Numbered from the stretch's first letter, positions 1 to 9,348 are shown. The stretch: 64,000 nt of DNA from an uncultured Desulfovibrio sp. (GCF_944324525.1 NZ_CALUWS010000004.1:1-64000), one strand, 5' to 3'. The notes: a model not told the origin generated them from the letters alone. Translations and numbers: made by a program.

Positions 1-122
1 TTTGTTGGTTTGTCTGGTAACTTCCAACTTACCGAATGAGGAAAGGGTGAACAACCTATCGGAACACAACACCTAGGCATCCGCGTATTCTGACGGCGAC
101 CCTGCTCTGCGGGGTCGCCCTT

Positions 123-923
123 TTGTTGCAGGCCGCCCTCGTGCAGGCCGCACCGTCCGCCTTGCCCGCTTCGGAAACGCAGCGCATCGTCTCCGCCCTG
201 CTGGATGTGCTCGACGGCGACTCCCCGGCACAGGCCCTGCGGGACATCGCCCGTTACCGCGAGGCGGGCTTCGTCTACCAGCCCGCGCTGGCCGTCTCCG
301 AAGAGACCTGCCCCACCGAGAACGAGGATCAGCGGGCCGTGCTCAGCGGCATGATCGCCGCGGATCGCGGCTTTGCCTTCTTCTTCGGCAAGCCGGAGGA
401 CGCCTTGCGGGAGAACCGCCAACTGCAATCGCTCTGGCAGCAAAAGCTGCCCTCCCCCAGCAAGGAGGAGCTGCGCACCCTGCGCGACAAGCCCCAGAGC
501 GAGCGCGCCCGCGCCATTGCGGAAAAATACCGCAAGCAGGAATACGCGGCCTTCGTGCGCGCGGCCGCCAGGGATGAGCACCTGCTGCGCCTGCTGGGCG
601 CGCACATCTACGGGGTCTATATCGAACGGCTCTACATGACCTCGGTCATGGTGCTTGCCGCCGCCGAGAGCGACGAACTGGAACCGCTCTTCCTCGTCCA
701 TGAGAACCTGGCCGCGCATCACGGCAAGGCCCTGGAACTGCTGGGCAAGGAAGGCATGCTGGGCAGCGGGGAGGAGAACGCCCGCCGGGCCGAGCTGGCC
801 AAGCGGCTTCAGGGCCTGCTCACGGCCGACAAGGGCCGCCCCACGCTGGACGGCCTGCGGGAGATCGTCACGCTCACCCAGGAAGAGCGCACCGTCTACC
901 TGACGCCCTGCCCGCTCCCTTAA
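123..923 (+). CDS. Exported protein of unknown function, first of a tandem paralogous pair; start uncertain
   Basis: Function unknown. The frame is open from base 51 and encodes a hydrophobic signal-like stretch (about bases 78-155: ILTATLLCGVALLLQAALVQA) that begins upstream of the TTG at 123, but there is no in-frame ATG or GTG to start it. A GTG at 47 preceded by GAGGAAAG is one frame off and stops at base 74, so either a rare start codon is used or a one-base indel has broken the 5' end. The body is helical and charged, and it is clearly homologous to the next gene (shared blocks such as PAQALRDIA and LLGKEGMLGSGEEN). It is probably periplasmic. Stop at 921-923, followed by a good terminator. 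Real gene likely; exact start and intactness are not. Confidence 0.6.
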   Translation: MLQAALVQAAPSALPASETQRIVSALLDVLDGDSPAQALRDIARYREAGFVYQPALAVSEETCPTENEDQRAVLSGMIAADRGFAFFFGKPEDALRENRQLQSLWQQKLPSPSKEELRTLRDKPQSERARAIAEKYRKQEYAAFVRAAARDEHLLRLLGAHIYGVYIERLYMTSVMVLAAAESDELEPLFLVHENLAAHHGKALELLGKEGMLGSGEENARRAELAKRLQGLLTADKGRPTLDGLREIVTLTQEERTVYLTPCPLP

Positions 924-960
924 CGCCCCTGCAACGGCGCAAGACCGCAAAAAGCACAAC

Positions 961-1001
961 GACCGTCCTGAAGCGTCCCGGCTTTGGGACGGTCTTTTTT
1001 T
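961..1001 (+). terminator. Rho-independent terminator
   Basis: GACCGTCC (961-968) pairs with GGACGGTC (987-994), followed by a run of seven T. It ends the first paralogue and lies just before the second, so the pair need not be one transcript. Confidence 0.85.
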
Positions 1002-1015
1002 ACCGAGGCTCCCCC

Positions 1016-2029
1016 ATGCCCCCGCATCTGCCGCCCCTGTCCGCCCTCCGCCGCGTCCTGCTCCTGTCCGGCATCCTTGCCTGCGCCGTTCCGGCATCCC
1101 CTGCCCAGCCGCGACAAACATCCGGCCCCGGCAGCGCCGACCTCAAGCGCCTGGTGGAGGAAGACGCCGGCGCATTCAAGACCTTCGTCATCCAAAACGG
1201 CATCAGCTTCGTTCCCGGCCCTGAGTATCCCGCACAGGAGGCCGCCCGCGAGAAGGCGTACCGCATCGTCCTTGCCCTGCTGGATAGCCTGGACGGCGAG
1301 GCCCCGGCGCAGGCCCTGCGGGACATCGCGGCTTGCCGTGCGGCGGGCTGCGCCCTGGGACCGGAACACGCCCTTGTCGAAGCGGCCATACGCCTGCCTG
1401 CCTGGCCCTGGCAAGAGCAGGAAGAGATCGTCCTCGACCGCCACGCCGTGCTCGGCGGCCTCATTGCCGCGGATCGTGACTTTGCCCTCGTTTTCGGCAG
1501 GCCGGAAGGCTTTTTGCGGGAGAACGCCCCGCTGCGCGTCGCCTGGTCGCCCGCCCCCGACCTGCCCTGCCCGCCGTCGCCGGAGGAGGCACGCATCCTG
1601 CGCAGGCTGCCGCACAGCGCACAGGCCCTGTCCGTAGCCGAAGCCTGCCGCCGACGGGAGTACGCGCTGCTGATCCGCGCGGCGGCCCGGAGCCAGACGC
1701 ATCTGCGACGTCTGGGCGGCTATCTTTACGGCCTCTATGTGGAAAGCTGCCATCTGTCGTCGCTCATGGCGACGGAGGAAGCCACGTGCGCCGCCGCGGC
1801 AGCCTGCGCTGCGCTGCAAGAGGGGCTGGCCGCCCGGCTCGGCAGGGGACTCCAGCTGCTGGGCAGGGAAGGCATGCTGGGCGGCGGGGAGGAAAACCAG
1901 CGCCGGGCCGCGCTGGTCGAACGCCTGCTCTCCGCCTCCAAAGCCGCCTCGTCCACGGCCTGCCTGCGGGATATCCTTTCCCTCAGCCGCGAGGAACGCA
2001 GGCGGCATCTGCTGCCGTTCCGCCCCTGA
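1016..2029 (+). CDS. Exported protein of unknown function, second paralogue of the pair
   Basis: Unknown function, 337 aa. The N-terminus is a typical Sec signal (basic RR at 12-13, hydrophobic LLLSGILACAVPASP, cleavage near AQP). The mature part is rich in Arg, Ala and Leu and is predicted mostly helical. It matches the preceding gene along its length (REKAYRIVLALLDSLDGE versus ETQRIVSALLDVLDGD; GREGMLGGGEEN versus GKEGMLGSGEEN) but carries about 50 extra residues after the signal. No cysteine pattern, metal motif or known domain is recognised. ATG at 1016 is chosen for the signal peptide; the Shine-Dalgarno is weak (GAGGCTCCCCC). The tandem arrangement implies local duplication followed by divergence. 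Likely periplasmic. Confidence 0.75.
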   Translation: MPPHLPPLSALRRVLLLSGILACAVPASPAQPRQTSGPGSADLKRLVEEDAGAFKTFVIQNGISFVPGPEYPAQEAAREKAYRIVLALLDSLDGEAPAQALRDIAACRAAGCALGPEHALVEAAIRLPAWPWQEQEEIVLDRHAVLGGLIAADRDFALVFGRPEGFLRENAPLRVAWSPAPDLPCPPSPEEARILRRLPHSAQALSVAEACRRREYALLIRAAARSQTHLRRLGGYLYGLYVESCHLSSLMATEEATCAAAAACAALQEGLAARLGRGLQLLGREGMLGGGEENQRRAALVERLLSASKAASSTACLRDILSLSREERRRHLLPFRP

Positions 2030-2133
2030 AAGCCGCCCTCTCCAAAGCTCGCTGTGGGAATCATACATTGCGACGTTTTGCGCCGACTTACTTCTTTTTT
2101 CATTGCAGTAACGATAAATTACTTGTTTTCCCT

Positions 2134-2159
2134 ATGAATTTTTCTTTTTTTGTCGATAA
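2134..2159 (+). promoter_or_regulatory. Possible sigma-28 (FliA) type promoter for the MCP gene
   Basis: TGAATTTT (2134-2141) and GTCGATAA (2152-2159) are ten bases apart and resemble the FliA elements TAAAGTTT and GCCGATAA. It sits about 60 bases before an MCP gene, a usual class of FliA target. The -35 half is poor, so this is tentative. Confidence 0.3.
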
Positions 2160-2215
2160 CAGGAAAAAAATCCCCCTGTTCTACGCCAGTTTTCCGGCAA
2201 AAGCGAGAGGTGTCT

Positions 2216-4246
2216 ATGCGCCTGAACCTGACTCTCAAGGTTGTTATCAGTCTCTTTTGCTCCATGCTGCTGACCAGCGCCATCACCGTTGCCGTCGGCA
2301 TCCACTTCATGACGCGCCCTCTGGAAGAATCCATCAGCGACAGCCTTGATCGGGTGCATCGCAATATGGATGCCGTCAACACGGCCACCTCCCAGCGGTA
2401 TCGCTGCATCGGCCTCGCGCTGGCGGAAGACGGCGCACTGCGGCGCGCCGTGGAAGCAAACGACCGTCAGGCGATCCAGACCCTTATCAACGACTTCGGC
2501 CGTCAGAGCCAGATCGACATCATCATGGTCGGCAACGCCGCGGGCGAGGTGCTGGCGAGCAAGAGCGACAAGCAGACCGGCAGCGACGAATCCGCCTCCG
2601 CCGCCGTCAAGTCCGCCCTTGGCGGCCAGGAAACGGTCGGGATCTGCAGGCTCGCCAAGGTGCCTCACCTGCTGGGCGCGGTGTTGCCCATCCGCCAGAA
2701 CGGCGGAAAGGTCATCGGCACCCTTGCGCTGGGCGTTTCGCTCGACGAGCCCCAGCATATCGACTGGCTCAAGCGGATCAACGACCTGGAAGTCACCTTC
2801 TTTGAAGGCGATACCCGCGTCATGACCAGCATCGTCGCCAACGGGCAGAGGGCTGTAGGAACGCGGCTGGAAAGCCCCGAGATCCTGGATGCCGTCCTGC
2901 AGCGGGGGCAGTCCGCCACGCAGGAAAACGTGATCCTTGGCGAGCCCTACCGCTCCATTTACTGGCCGGCCCGGGATGCCGGGGGACAGATCATCGGCAT
3001 GTGGTTCGCCGGCGTGCCGGTGGCGACGCTGGATGCCCTGCGCAATGAAGGGATCTCCGTCACCTGCCTGGCCAGCGGCGGCGTGCTGCTGGTGCTGCTG
3101 GCGCTCTCGGTGCTGCTGGGCATCCGCCTGGCCCGCCCGGTGAAGCATATCACCGCCTATACGCTGGCCGTGGCCGCCGGAAATACGCAAGCCGTGCTGG
3201 ATGTGCAGGGCAAGGACGACATGGGCCAGCTGGCCGACGCCTTGCGCGGCATGGTGAGCAGCCTGCAGCGGAGCACCACCGAAGCGGAAGCCAAGACCCG
3301 CGAAGCCGAGGCGCGCGGCGAAGAGGCCCGCAAGGCCCTGGCGGAAGCCGAAGAGGCCCGCAAGCAGGCTGAAAGTGCGCGGCACGAAGGCATGCTCGCC
3401 GCGGCGGCGCGCATCGAGAGCGTGGTGGAATCGGTCAGCGCGGCCGTGAGCAGCCTTACCGTCGAGATCGACAACGCCAGCCAGGGAGCCAGCCAGGCGT
3501 CGGCCCGTCTGGGCGAAACGGCGACGGCCATGGAAGAGATGAATTCCACCGTGCTGGAAGTGGCCCGCAGCGCGGGCAATGCCGCCGACATGTCCACCGA
3601 GGCCCGCAGCAAGGCCGATGAGGGGGCCACGGTGGTGGCCAAGTCCGTGCAGAGCATCCAGAGCGTGCAGGACCAGTCCGGCCAGCTGCGTCAGGACATG
3701 AATACGCTGGCCGAACAGGCGCAGGCCATCAGCCAGATCATGAGCGTCATTTCGGATATCGCCGACCAGACCAACCTGCTGGCCCTCAACGCGGCCATCG
3801 AGGCGGCGCGTGCCGGCGATGCCGGACGCGGCTTTGCCGTTGTGGCCGACGAAGTGCGCAAGCTGGCGGAAAAGACCATGAACTCCACCACGGATGTGGC
3901 CACGGCCATCCATGCCATCCAGAACAGCGCCGACAAGAGCATGAAGCAGGTGGACATCGCCGTGGAGAACATCAGCCAGGCCACGGGCTTTGCCGACCAG
4001 TCCGGCGCGGCCCTCAAGGAGATCTTCCAGCTTATCGAGACCTCCTCGGATCAGGTGCGGGCCATCGCCGCGGCCAGCGAGCAGCAGTCCGCTGCCAGTG
4101 AGGAGATCAACCGCTCCATCAGCGAGGTCAACCAGCGGGCCGACGAACTCGCCCGCGCCATGCGCACGGCGGCCGCCGCCGTGGAGAGCCTGAACACGCA
4201 GACCCAGAACCTGAGCCACATCGTCGAGGATCTGAAGAACAGCTAG
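2216..4246 (+). CDS. Methyl-accepting chemotaxis protein
   Basis: Transmembrane chemoreceptor that senses a ligand in the periplasm and controls CheA through CheW. Layout (676 aa): first membrane helix at residues 7-30 ([20 protein letters not shown]); a periplasmic Cache-like sensor up to about 275; a second helix ([19 protein letters not shown]); a HAMP domain; a coiled-coil rich in Glu, Ala and Arg; and a signalling domain with the hairpin tip near residue 515 ([20 protein letters not shown], followed by [18 protein letters not shown]). No CheR-binding NWETF-like pentapeptide is seen at the C-terminus. The start at 2216 is preferred over an in-frame TTG at 2150 because of GAGAGG five bases upstream and because the first residues form the membrane anchor. 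The ligand cannot be read from sequence. Confidence 0.93.
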   Translation: MRLNLTLKVVISLFCSMLLTSAITVAVGIHFMTRPLEESISDSLDRVHRNMDAVNTATSQRYRCIGLALAEDGALRRAVEANDRQAIQTLINDFGRQSQIDIIMVGNAAGEVLASKSDKQTGSDESASAAVKSALGGQETVGICRLAKVPHLLGAVLPIRQNGGKVIGTLALGVSLDEPQHIDWLKRINDLEVTFFEGDTRVMTSIVANGQRAVGTRLESPEILDAVLQRGQSATQENVILGEPYRSIYWPARDAGGQIIGMWFAGVPVATLDALRNEGISVTCLASGGVLLVLLALSVLLGIRLARPVKHITAYTLAVAAGNTQAVLDVQGKDDMGQLADALRGMVSSLQRSTTEAEAKTREAEARGEEARKALAEAEEARKQAESARHEGMLAAAARIESVVESVSAAVSSLTVEIDNASQGASQASARLGETATAMEEMNSTVLEVARSAGNAADMSTEARSKADEGATVVAKSVQSIQSVQDQSGQLRQDMNTLAEQAQAISQIMSVISDIADQTNLLALNAAIEAARAGDAGRGFAVVADEVRKLAEKTMNSTTDVATAIHAIQNSADKSMKQVDIAVENISQATGFADQSGAALKEIFQLIETSSDQVRAIAAASEQQSAASEEINRSISEVNQRADELARAMRTAAAAVESLNTQTQNLSHIVEDLKNS

Positions 4247-4248
4247 GG

Positions 4249-4312
4249 CCTGTCAGCACTCCTTACTGCCTGTTTGGGAGGAAGGGAAAGCCCTCCGCCG
4301 GCACGGGAGATT
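4249..4312 (+). repeat. Partial copy of dispersed repeat DR2
   Basis: The stretch starting GGGCCTGTC and containing CCTCCGCCGGCACGGGAG matches the beginning of the large DR2 copy at 30703 (GGGCCTGTC ... CCTCCGCCGGCGCGGGAG). It begins immediately after the MCP stop codon. Confidence 0.6.
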
Positions 4313-4340
4313 GTTTGTAAAATTTGCACTACTACGCCTT

Positions 4341-4433
4341 GGAGTGTTTCAGCTTTGAAAAAGGGGAAACGCGAGGCGGCGGCACAGCGCCGCCCGGCCG
4401 AAAGCGAGCGGAAAACCACGCGTTTTCCATAGT
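4341..4433 (-). repeat. Dispersed repeat DR1, partial copy
   Basis: Shares GAGGCGGCGGCACAGCGCC, CGCCCGGCC and the GCGGAAAAC...GTTTTCC hairpin with the other DR1 copies (15060, 24542, 45602, 61073, 63852). The half carrying the CGAAACGACAGGCC module is missing. Minus orientation is defined relative to the copy at 24542. Confidence 0.65.
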
Positions 4434-4444
4434 GTGAGGGCAGC

Positions 4445-4700
4445 ATCCGCATGGAAATTGGACACAATTTCCATACGGATCCGCGCTAACGGACAGAAAC
4501 CATCCGCCCCGCATCTCCTGCGAGCATGCGGGGCGGACGAAGATCGGGGGGAACTGGCGCGACATGCACGGTCGATCGCGCCGGTTCCCCCCGAAATATG
4601 TTGTGCGGGGATAGCATCCCGCTCCGAGGCGGCCCTCTTCTCGCCCGCCTTCGCGGGCACGACTCACGAGTCTCCGCCCTGACGCCGGGGCGTCAGCCGG
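4445..4700. other. Gene-free stretch with a row of strong inverted repeats
   Basis: The 4247-4759 gap holds no convincing gene. It contains consecutive perfect or near-perfect hairpins: ATGGAAATTG/CAATTTCCAT (4451-4474, extended outward to 4445-4480); TCCGCCCCGCAT/ATGCGGGGCGGA (4503-4536); GGGGGGAAC...GGCGCGA with its 17-base complement containing one wobble (4546-4593); GCCCGC/GCGGGC (4643-4658); GACTC/GAGTC (4661-4672); and CTGACGC/GCGTCAG (4679-4696). None is followed by a clear U-tract, so these are not ordinary terminators. Could be a structured RNA or repeat-derived; function unknown. Confidence 0.6.
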
Positions 4701-4759
4701 AGCCTTCCGGCAGCGTCATGCGAACGCTGCGCGCTGACGGGGCGTTCCGTCCGGTCTGC

Positions 4760-5149
4760 CTACATGAGGAACTTGTTCACCGCCGTCATGATGGTGGCGG
4801 AAGTAAAGAAGGAGAAAACAGAGATCAGCAGGGACATGATGCCCAGAAAATACTGCTTCCTCCAGAGGGCCACGCAGCCCAGCACCACCGCCGGCGGGAT
4901 GAAGAGCGGAGCAAGGATGAAGACGCTGGACACGGCGCAGACCATGGCCGCGATGCCGATGATGCGGTTGGGCGCGACAGGAGCGGACGAGTTGGCGCGC
5001 AGGAGAGCGTCGGCCGCGCCGCCGCCAAGGCTGTTGCGCGGAACGTAGTTATCATCGTCGCGCAGGATCTCATCCGCCAGTTCGGGGTCGATATCGCTGT
5101 CTTTGCTGTTGTCGATGACGACGCCAAGACGTTTGTTTTCTTCAGCCAT
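4760..5149 (-). CDS. Small membrane protein of unknown function (DUF4190-like)
   Basis: 129 aa. The first 55 residues are acidic and soluble (AEENKRLGVVIDNS, DPELADEILRDDD). Two or three hydrophobic segments follow (IIGIAAMVCAVSSVFILAPLF, PPAVVLGCVALW, FLGIMSLLISVFSFFTSATIM), so it is an inner-membrane protein with a cytoplasmic N-terminal tail. Its shape resembles the DUF4190 type of small two- to three-helix proteins, but no diagnostic motif was recognised. ATG at 5149 is chosen because GGAGCAG lies seven bases upstream; the frame is open further upstream but without a start signal. It stands alone between the hairpin region and recD2. Confidence 0.75.
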   Translation of the reverse strand: MAEENKRLGVVIDNSKDSDIDPELADEILRDDDNYVPRNSLGGGAADALLRANSSAPVAPNRIIGIAAMVCAVSSVFILAPLFIPPAVVLGCVALWRKQYFLGIMSLLISVFSFFTSATIMTAVNKFLM

Positions 5150-5359
5150 GATTCTGCTCCTTTTCCGGCGGGGCCGGGGCTCCGGCAGCCTGCCGTCGAT
5201 TCTCCTTATCCTATTTGACACGAATTGCAAATGCCTTTCCCGCGCCTCTCCCCGGAAGGGCCGGCGCGGTACGACGCCTTTCCGCAAGACGCTTGCGGCC
5301 CTTGCGGCAAACCGCAACGCGTCGCTGGCCGCCCAAACCGGCGGCGGGGCCATGGCCGC

Positions 5360-7681
5360 TTACGCTTTCCGCTCCCGGTGCGGGGGCGGGGCGGCATCCG
5401 GCGGCCGCAGACGCTCGGTGAGGCGGGTATGCCGGATGCGGGTACGGTTGTTCTTCACGGCCATGTGCAGGGCGCGGGCCTCGCCCACCAGCACCACCAG
5501 CTTCTTGCCGCGCGTCACGCCGGTATAGACCAGATTGCGCTGCAGAAGGACATAATGCTGCATCATGAGCGGGATGACCACGGCCGGATATTCCGAGCCC
5601 TGCGACTTGTGGATGGAGATGGCGTAGGCCGGGGCCAGCTCATCGAGCTCGTCGAAATCGTAGGGCACCACGCGGTCGTCGAAATTGACGCTCAGGGTGC
5701 GCTCCTTGCCGTCCAGAAAGACGATGCGGCCCACGTCGCCGTTGAAGACGTCCTTGTCGTAATTGTTGCGGATCTGCATGACCTTGTCATGCAGGCGGAA
5801 GGCCCGCTCGCCGCGCCGCACTTCCGTTCCGTGGGGATTGAGCGCCTCCTGCAGGCGGGCATTGAGCTCGCCCGCGCCCACGGCCCCGCGATGCATGGGC
5901 GTGAGCACCTGGATGTCGTCCACCGGGTCCAGCCCGAAACGCCGGGGGATGTGGTTGCGCACCAAATCCACGATGAGATCCGCCGCCTTTTCCGGCACGT
6001 CCTGCCGGATAAAGTAGAAATCCGACAGCCTGTCCCGGCTGGATTCCAGCGACGGAACCTGCCCGCGATTGATGAGGTGGGCATTGCAGATGATCTCGCT
6101 TTCCGCCGACTGCCGGAAGATCTCGGTCAGCTCCACCACCGGCACCGCGCCGGAGGCGATAATGTCGGCCAGCACGTTGCCCGGCCCCACGGACGGCAGC
6201 TGATGCACGTCGCCCACCAGCACCAGCGTCGCCCCCAGCGGGACGGCCTTGAGCAGATGGTAAAACAGCAGGATGTCCATCATGGAGGCCTCGTCCACCA
6301 CCAGCAGGCCGCAGGCCAGCGGATTGTCCTCGTTGCGGGCGAAGCCGTCTTCCTTGGGGCTGTATTCCAGCAGACGGTGGATGGTGCGCGCCTCGCGGCC
6401 CGACGTCTCGGACATGCGCTTGGCGGCCCGCCCCGTGGGCGCGGCCAGCAGGATGCGCGCCCGCACTTCGCCGAACAGGCGGATGATGGCGTTGATGATG
6501 GTGGTCTTGCCCGTGCCGGGGCCGCCGGTCAGCACCATCACCTTGCTGCGGGCGGCGGTACGCACGGCCTCGAGCTGCTCCGGCGCGAGCTGGATGCTGA
6601 GTTCTCCCGTCACCTTGTCCACCAGCGCGTCAGGATCGCTGAACTGCACGGACTTGGGCGAGCGCAGCAGGCGCTGGAGGTAGAAAGCCGTCTTGGATTC
6701 GCAGTGATGGTAGCGCCGCAGATAGACCGCCGGGGAAAGAGGCGGGACCTCGGCTTCGTCTTCCACCGGCGCGGGGCAGAGCGGCTCTTCCGGCCATTCC
6801 CGCACAAGGCGTTCCTCGGCTTCCAGCACGTCCAGCGCTTCCAGCACGAGTTGCTCTTCCACGCCGAGCTGTTCGCAGGCCTGGGCCAGCAGCTCTTCCT
6901 GCGGCAGATAGACGTTGCCGTCGTCGGTGGATTTTTGCAGCACATAGAGGATGCCCGCCTGCACGCGCAGGGGGTTGTCCACCTCGAAACCCAGCTTGCG
7001 GGCCGCGGCGTCGGCGGTCACGAAGCCGATGCCGTGGATGTCCATGGCCAGCCGGTAGGGATTCTCCCGCACCACTTGCAGCGCCTCGCCGCCGTAAGCC
7101 CGGTAGATGCGCACCGCATAGGCGGGCGTGATGCCGTGCGGCTGCAGGAAGAGCATGAGGTCACGGATGCCGCGATGCTCCTGCCAGCTCTGGCAGATGC
7201 GCTCGAAATTCTTCTTGCCCACGCCCCGGATCTCGCGCAGACGCTCCGGCTCCTCGTCCAGGACGCGGATGGTGTCCTCCCCGAACTTTTCCACGATGCG
7301 CCCGGCCATCTCCGACCCCACGCCCCGGATGAGGCCGGAGGCCAGGTAGAGCCGTATGCCCTCGGTGGTGGCCGGCAGGATCTCCTCGGCCAGATCGAAA
7401 TGGATCTGACGGCCGTAGCGGGCATTGACCTGCCAGCGGCCCGAGACCTTCAGGTGCACGCCGGGCTGCGGATGCACCATATGCCCTACGCAGGTCACGG
7501 GATCGCGGCTCAGACCGCGCGCGGGCGCGCCCTGCACCTTGCTCTGGCCGGGCAGGGGCTTGTCCGGCTGCAGCCGCAGGACGGTATAGCCGTTCTCCTC
7601 ATTGTGGAAAACGACCCGCTCCAGCGTGCCGCACAGTTCCACGGCATCGGGATCCTGCAACAGGGGCAGCACATCACTCAT
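5360..7681 (-). CDS. recD2: RecD2-type SF1B DNA helicase
   Basis: ATP-dependent 5'-3' DNA helicase of the RecD2/TraA family, acting in DNA repair without RecBC. 773 aa, close to the family's usual 720-800. The N-terminal OB-like part (LCGTLERVVFHNEENGYTVL) and helix-hairpin-helix segments are followed by Walker A near residue 385 (TGGPGTGKTT), Walker B near 462 (LLVVDEASMMD), the GDVHQLPSVGPG block, and the C-terminal UvrD-like motif near 690 (AISIHKSQGSEYP). ATG at 7681 has CCCGGAG eight bases upstream and overlaps the preceding Cdd1-like gene by eight bases, so translation is probably coupled. Its long antisense frame is a GC shadow. Confidence 0.95.
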   Translation of the reverse strand: MSDVLPLLQDPDAVELCGTLERVVFHNEENGYTVLRLQPDKPLPGQSKVQGAPARGLSRDPVTCVGHMVHPQPGVHLKVSGRWQVNARYGRQIHFDLAEEILPATTEGIRLYLASGLIRGVGSEMAGRIVEKFGEDTIRVLDEEPERLREIRGVGKKNFERICQSWQEHRGIRDLMLFLQPHGITPAYAVRIYRAYGGEALQVVRENPYRLAMDIHGIGFVTADAAARKLGFEVDNPLRVQAGILYVLQKSTDDGNVYLPQEELLAQACEQLGVEEQLVLEALDVLEAEERLVREWPEEPLCPAPVEDEAEVPPLSPAVYLRRYHHCESKTAFYLQRLLRSPKSVQFSDPDALVDKVTGELSIQLAPEQLEAVRTAARSKVMVLTGGPGTGKTTIINAIIRLFGEVRARILLAAPTGRAAKRMSETSGREARTIHRLLEYSPKEDGFARNEDNPLACGLLVVDEASMMDILLFYHLLKAVPLGATLVLVGDVHQLPSVGPGNVLADIIASGAVPVVELTEIFRQSAESEIICNAHLINRGQVPSLESSRDRLSDFYFIRQDVPEKAADLIVDLVRNHIPRRFGLDPVDDIQVLTPMHRGAVGAGELNARLQEALNPHGTEVRRGERAFRLHDKVMQIRNNYDKDVFNGDVGRIVFLDGKERTLSVNFDDRVVPYDFDELDELAPAYAISIHKSQGSEYPAVVIPLMMQHYVLLQRNLVYTGVTRGKKLVVLVGEARALHMAVKNNRTRIRHTRLTERLRPPDAAPPPHRERKA

Positions 7682-8000
7682 GGGCAGACTCCGGGACAGG
7701 GGAAAGCGGCGGCACGTCGCCCGCCTTGCGCCGCCGCGACCACCAGAACCAGTCCCGCCGCTCGGGCGGACAGGCGGGCTGGCGGGCCTGCTCGACGACG
7801 CAGCGCAATTGATCCAGCACGCAAATGTCCTGCGGCCCGCGCAGCCGGCACAGCGCCGCGTACAGGCCGTCGGGATCGGCCCGGCGCACCTCCCCCACGC
7901 AGGCCATGCCCAGCGCGTGGAGATCCGCCGTCAGGGCCGGACCGCAACCACGGAAAAGACCGGACCGCAAGGGCGTCGCGTCAGGCAGCGGAGCGGCCAT
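7674..8000 (-). CDS. Cdd1-like helix-hairpin-helix protein
   Basis: 108 aa; resembles the 'pathogenicity locus' Cdd1 family of small helix-hairpin-helix proteins, whose biochemical role is not established. Visible: FRGCGPALTADLHALGM (HhH-like, residues 18-35) followed by GEVRRADPDGLYAALCRLRG and a conserved-looking LDQLRCVVEQAR. The C-terminus is basic (RRDWFWWSRRRKAG) and may contact nucleic acid. ATG at 8000 overlaps the aroC stop as TGATG (a GTG one codon earlier at 8003 is also possible), and its 3' end overlaps recD2. It therefore lies between a shikimate gene and a helicase in one translation-coupled string; a link with RecD2 in DNA metabolism is only inferred. Confidence 0.75.
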   Translation of the reverse strand: MAAPLPDATPLRSGLFRGCGPALTADLHALGMACVGEVRRADPDGLYAALCRLRGPQDICVLDQLRCVVEQARQPACPPERRDWFWWSRRRKAGDVPPLSPVPESAHE

Positions 8001-9121
8001 CACCAGCGCCCGTCCCGCAGAGCGGCCGGACGCGGCAGGGGCAGCACGTTTTCCGGCAGCGCCGCCATGCGCGCCTGCAGCAGCAGGGCATCGGCCAGCG
8101 TGAGCGCGGTCATGGCCCGCAGCACGGGCACGATGCGCGGGATGGCCGAAAGATCATGCCGTCCGCCCACCAGCACCGTGGCCGGGCGGCCTTCCCTGTC
8201 GATGGTCCGCTGTTCCTGGGGGATGGAGGCGATGGGCTTCACGGCCACGCGCAGAAGGATGTCCTGCCCGCTGGAGATGCCGCCGAGGATGCCGCCCGCA
8301 TGGTTGGAGGCAAAACCCTCCGGCGTCAGCGGATCATTGTTGGCCGAGCCTGTGCTGCGGGCCGCGGCAAAGCCGTCGCCCACCTCAACGCCCTTGACCG
8401 CGCCCACGCCCATGAGCGCGTACGCCAGACAGGCGTCCAACTTGTCGAAGGCCGGTTCCCCCCAGCCGGGCGGCACGTTGCGGGCGCGGATCTCCACGAT
8501 GCCGCCCAGCGTGTCCCCGGCCTTGCGGGCTTCGGCCACGCGTTCGTCCCAGCGGCTGACCACCGCCGCCGAGGCCGCGTAATAGGGCCGCGACAAGGCT
8601 TCTGACAGTTCGCGCTCTTCCGGCGGCACGGCGATGCCGCCCAGCTCCACGGCCGCGGCATCCACGCCGATGCCGTGCGTCGCCAGCAGCAGACGGGCCA
8701 CGGCTCCGGCGGCCACGCGCGCGGCCGTCTCACGCCCGGAAGAGCGCCCGCCGCCGCGATAATCGCGCAGGCCCTGGAATTTCTGGAAAAAGCCCCAGTC
8801 CGCATGGCCGGGGCGGAAGACCTCGGCCAGATTGCCGTAATCCTGCGATCGCTGATCCTCGTTGGCGATGTGGAAGGCTATGGGCGTGCCGGTGGTCCGT
8901 CCCTCGAAGACGCCGGACAGGATGTGCACCGTGTCCGACTCCTTCCGCTTGGTGGCGGCGGGCCCCTGCCCCGGCTTGCGCAGGTCGAGGTCGCGCTGCA
9001 TGTCCGCCTCGCTCAGGGGCAGTCCGGCGGGACAACCGTCCAGCACGCCGCCGATGCCCGCGCCGTGCGACTCGCCATAGGTGGTAAGGCGCAGGATGCG
9101 CCCGAAGGTATTGCCGGACAT
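8000..9121 (-). CDS. aroC: Chorismate synthase
   Basis: Converts 5-enolpyruvylshikimate-3-phosphate to chorismate with reduced FMN, the last step of the shikimate pathway. 373 aa, normal length. Recognisable blocks: GNTFGRILRLTTYGESHG at the N-terminus; DLRKPGQGP; ESDTVHILSGVFEGRTTGTP; RDYRGGGRSSGRETAARVAA near residue 130; SANNDPLTPEGFASNHAGG; and IPRIVPVLRAMTALTLADALL at the C-terminus. ATG at 9121 has AGGAGGA just upstream. It is the first gene of a coupled row with the Cdd1-like gene and recD2. The 286-base gap behind it towards infA contains an infA-side hairpin but no further gene. Confidence 0.97.
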   Translation of the reverse strand: MSGNTFGRILRLTTYGESHGAGIGGVLDGCPAGLPLSEADMQRDLDLRKPGQGPAATKRKESDTVHILSGVFEGRTTGTPIAFHIANEDQRSQDYGNLAEVFRPGHADWGFFQKFQGLRDYRGGGRSSGRETAARVAAGAVARLLLATHGIGVDAAAVELGGIAVPPEERELSEALSRPYYAASAAVVSRWDERVAEARKAGDTLGGIVEIRARNVPPGWGEPAFDKLDACLAYALMGVGAVKGVEVGDGFAAARSTGSANNDPLTPEGFASNHAGGILGGISSGQDILLRVAVKPIASIPQEQRTIDREGRPATVLVGGRHDLSAIPRIVPVLRAMTALTLADALLLQARMAALPENVLPLPRPAALRDGRW

Positions 9122-9348
9122 GGGTCCTCCTGGGTTGCACGATGGCCGGACACGGCGTTCGCCTCAGGCCGGCGCGGCCCGTTTGTCGCCCGTTCATCGT
9201 CTGTTCGCCGCCCGTTCCCGGCCATTCCCGTCTGGCGCGGCGTGACGGGAAGCCGCTTCCCTCACCGGCGGCACGCCGCCCCTTTTGAGCCTAGCAGAAA
9301 GCCTTTCCGTTCTCCAGCCGCCGCCGGGCCCCGTGCCGCAACGACGAA

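Noticed and set aside
5225..8605. A 1126-codon open frame on the plus strand opposite recD2 and aroC
   Set aside because: It is the GC-codon shadow of clear genes on the other strand, has a composition rich in His, Arg, Gly and Ala and no recognisable domain or start signal.
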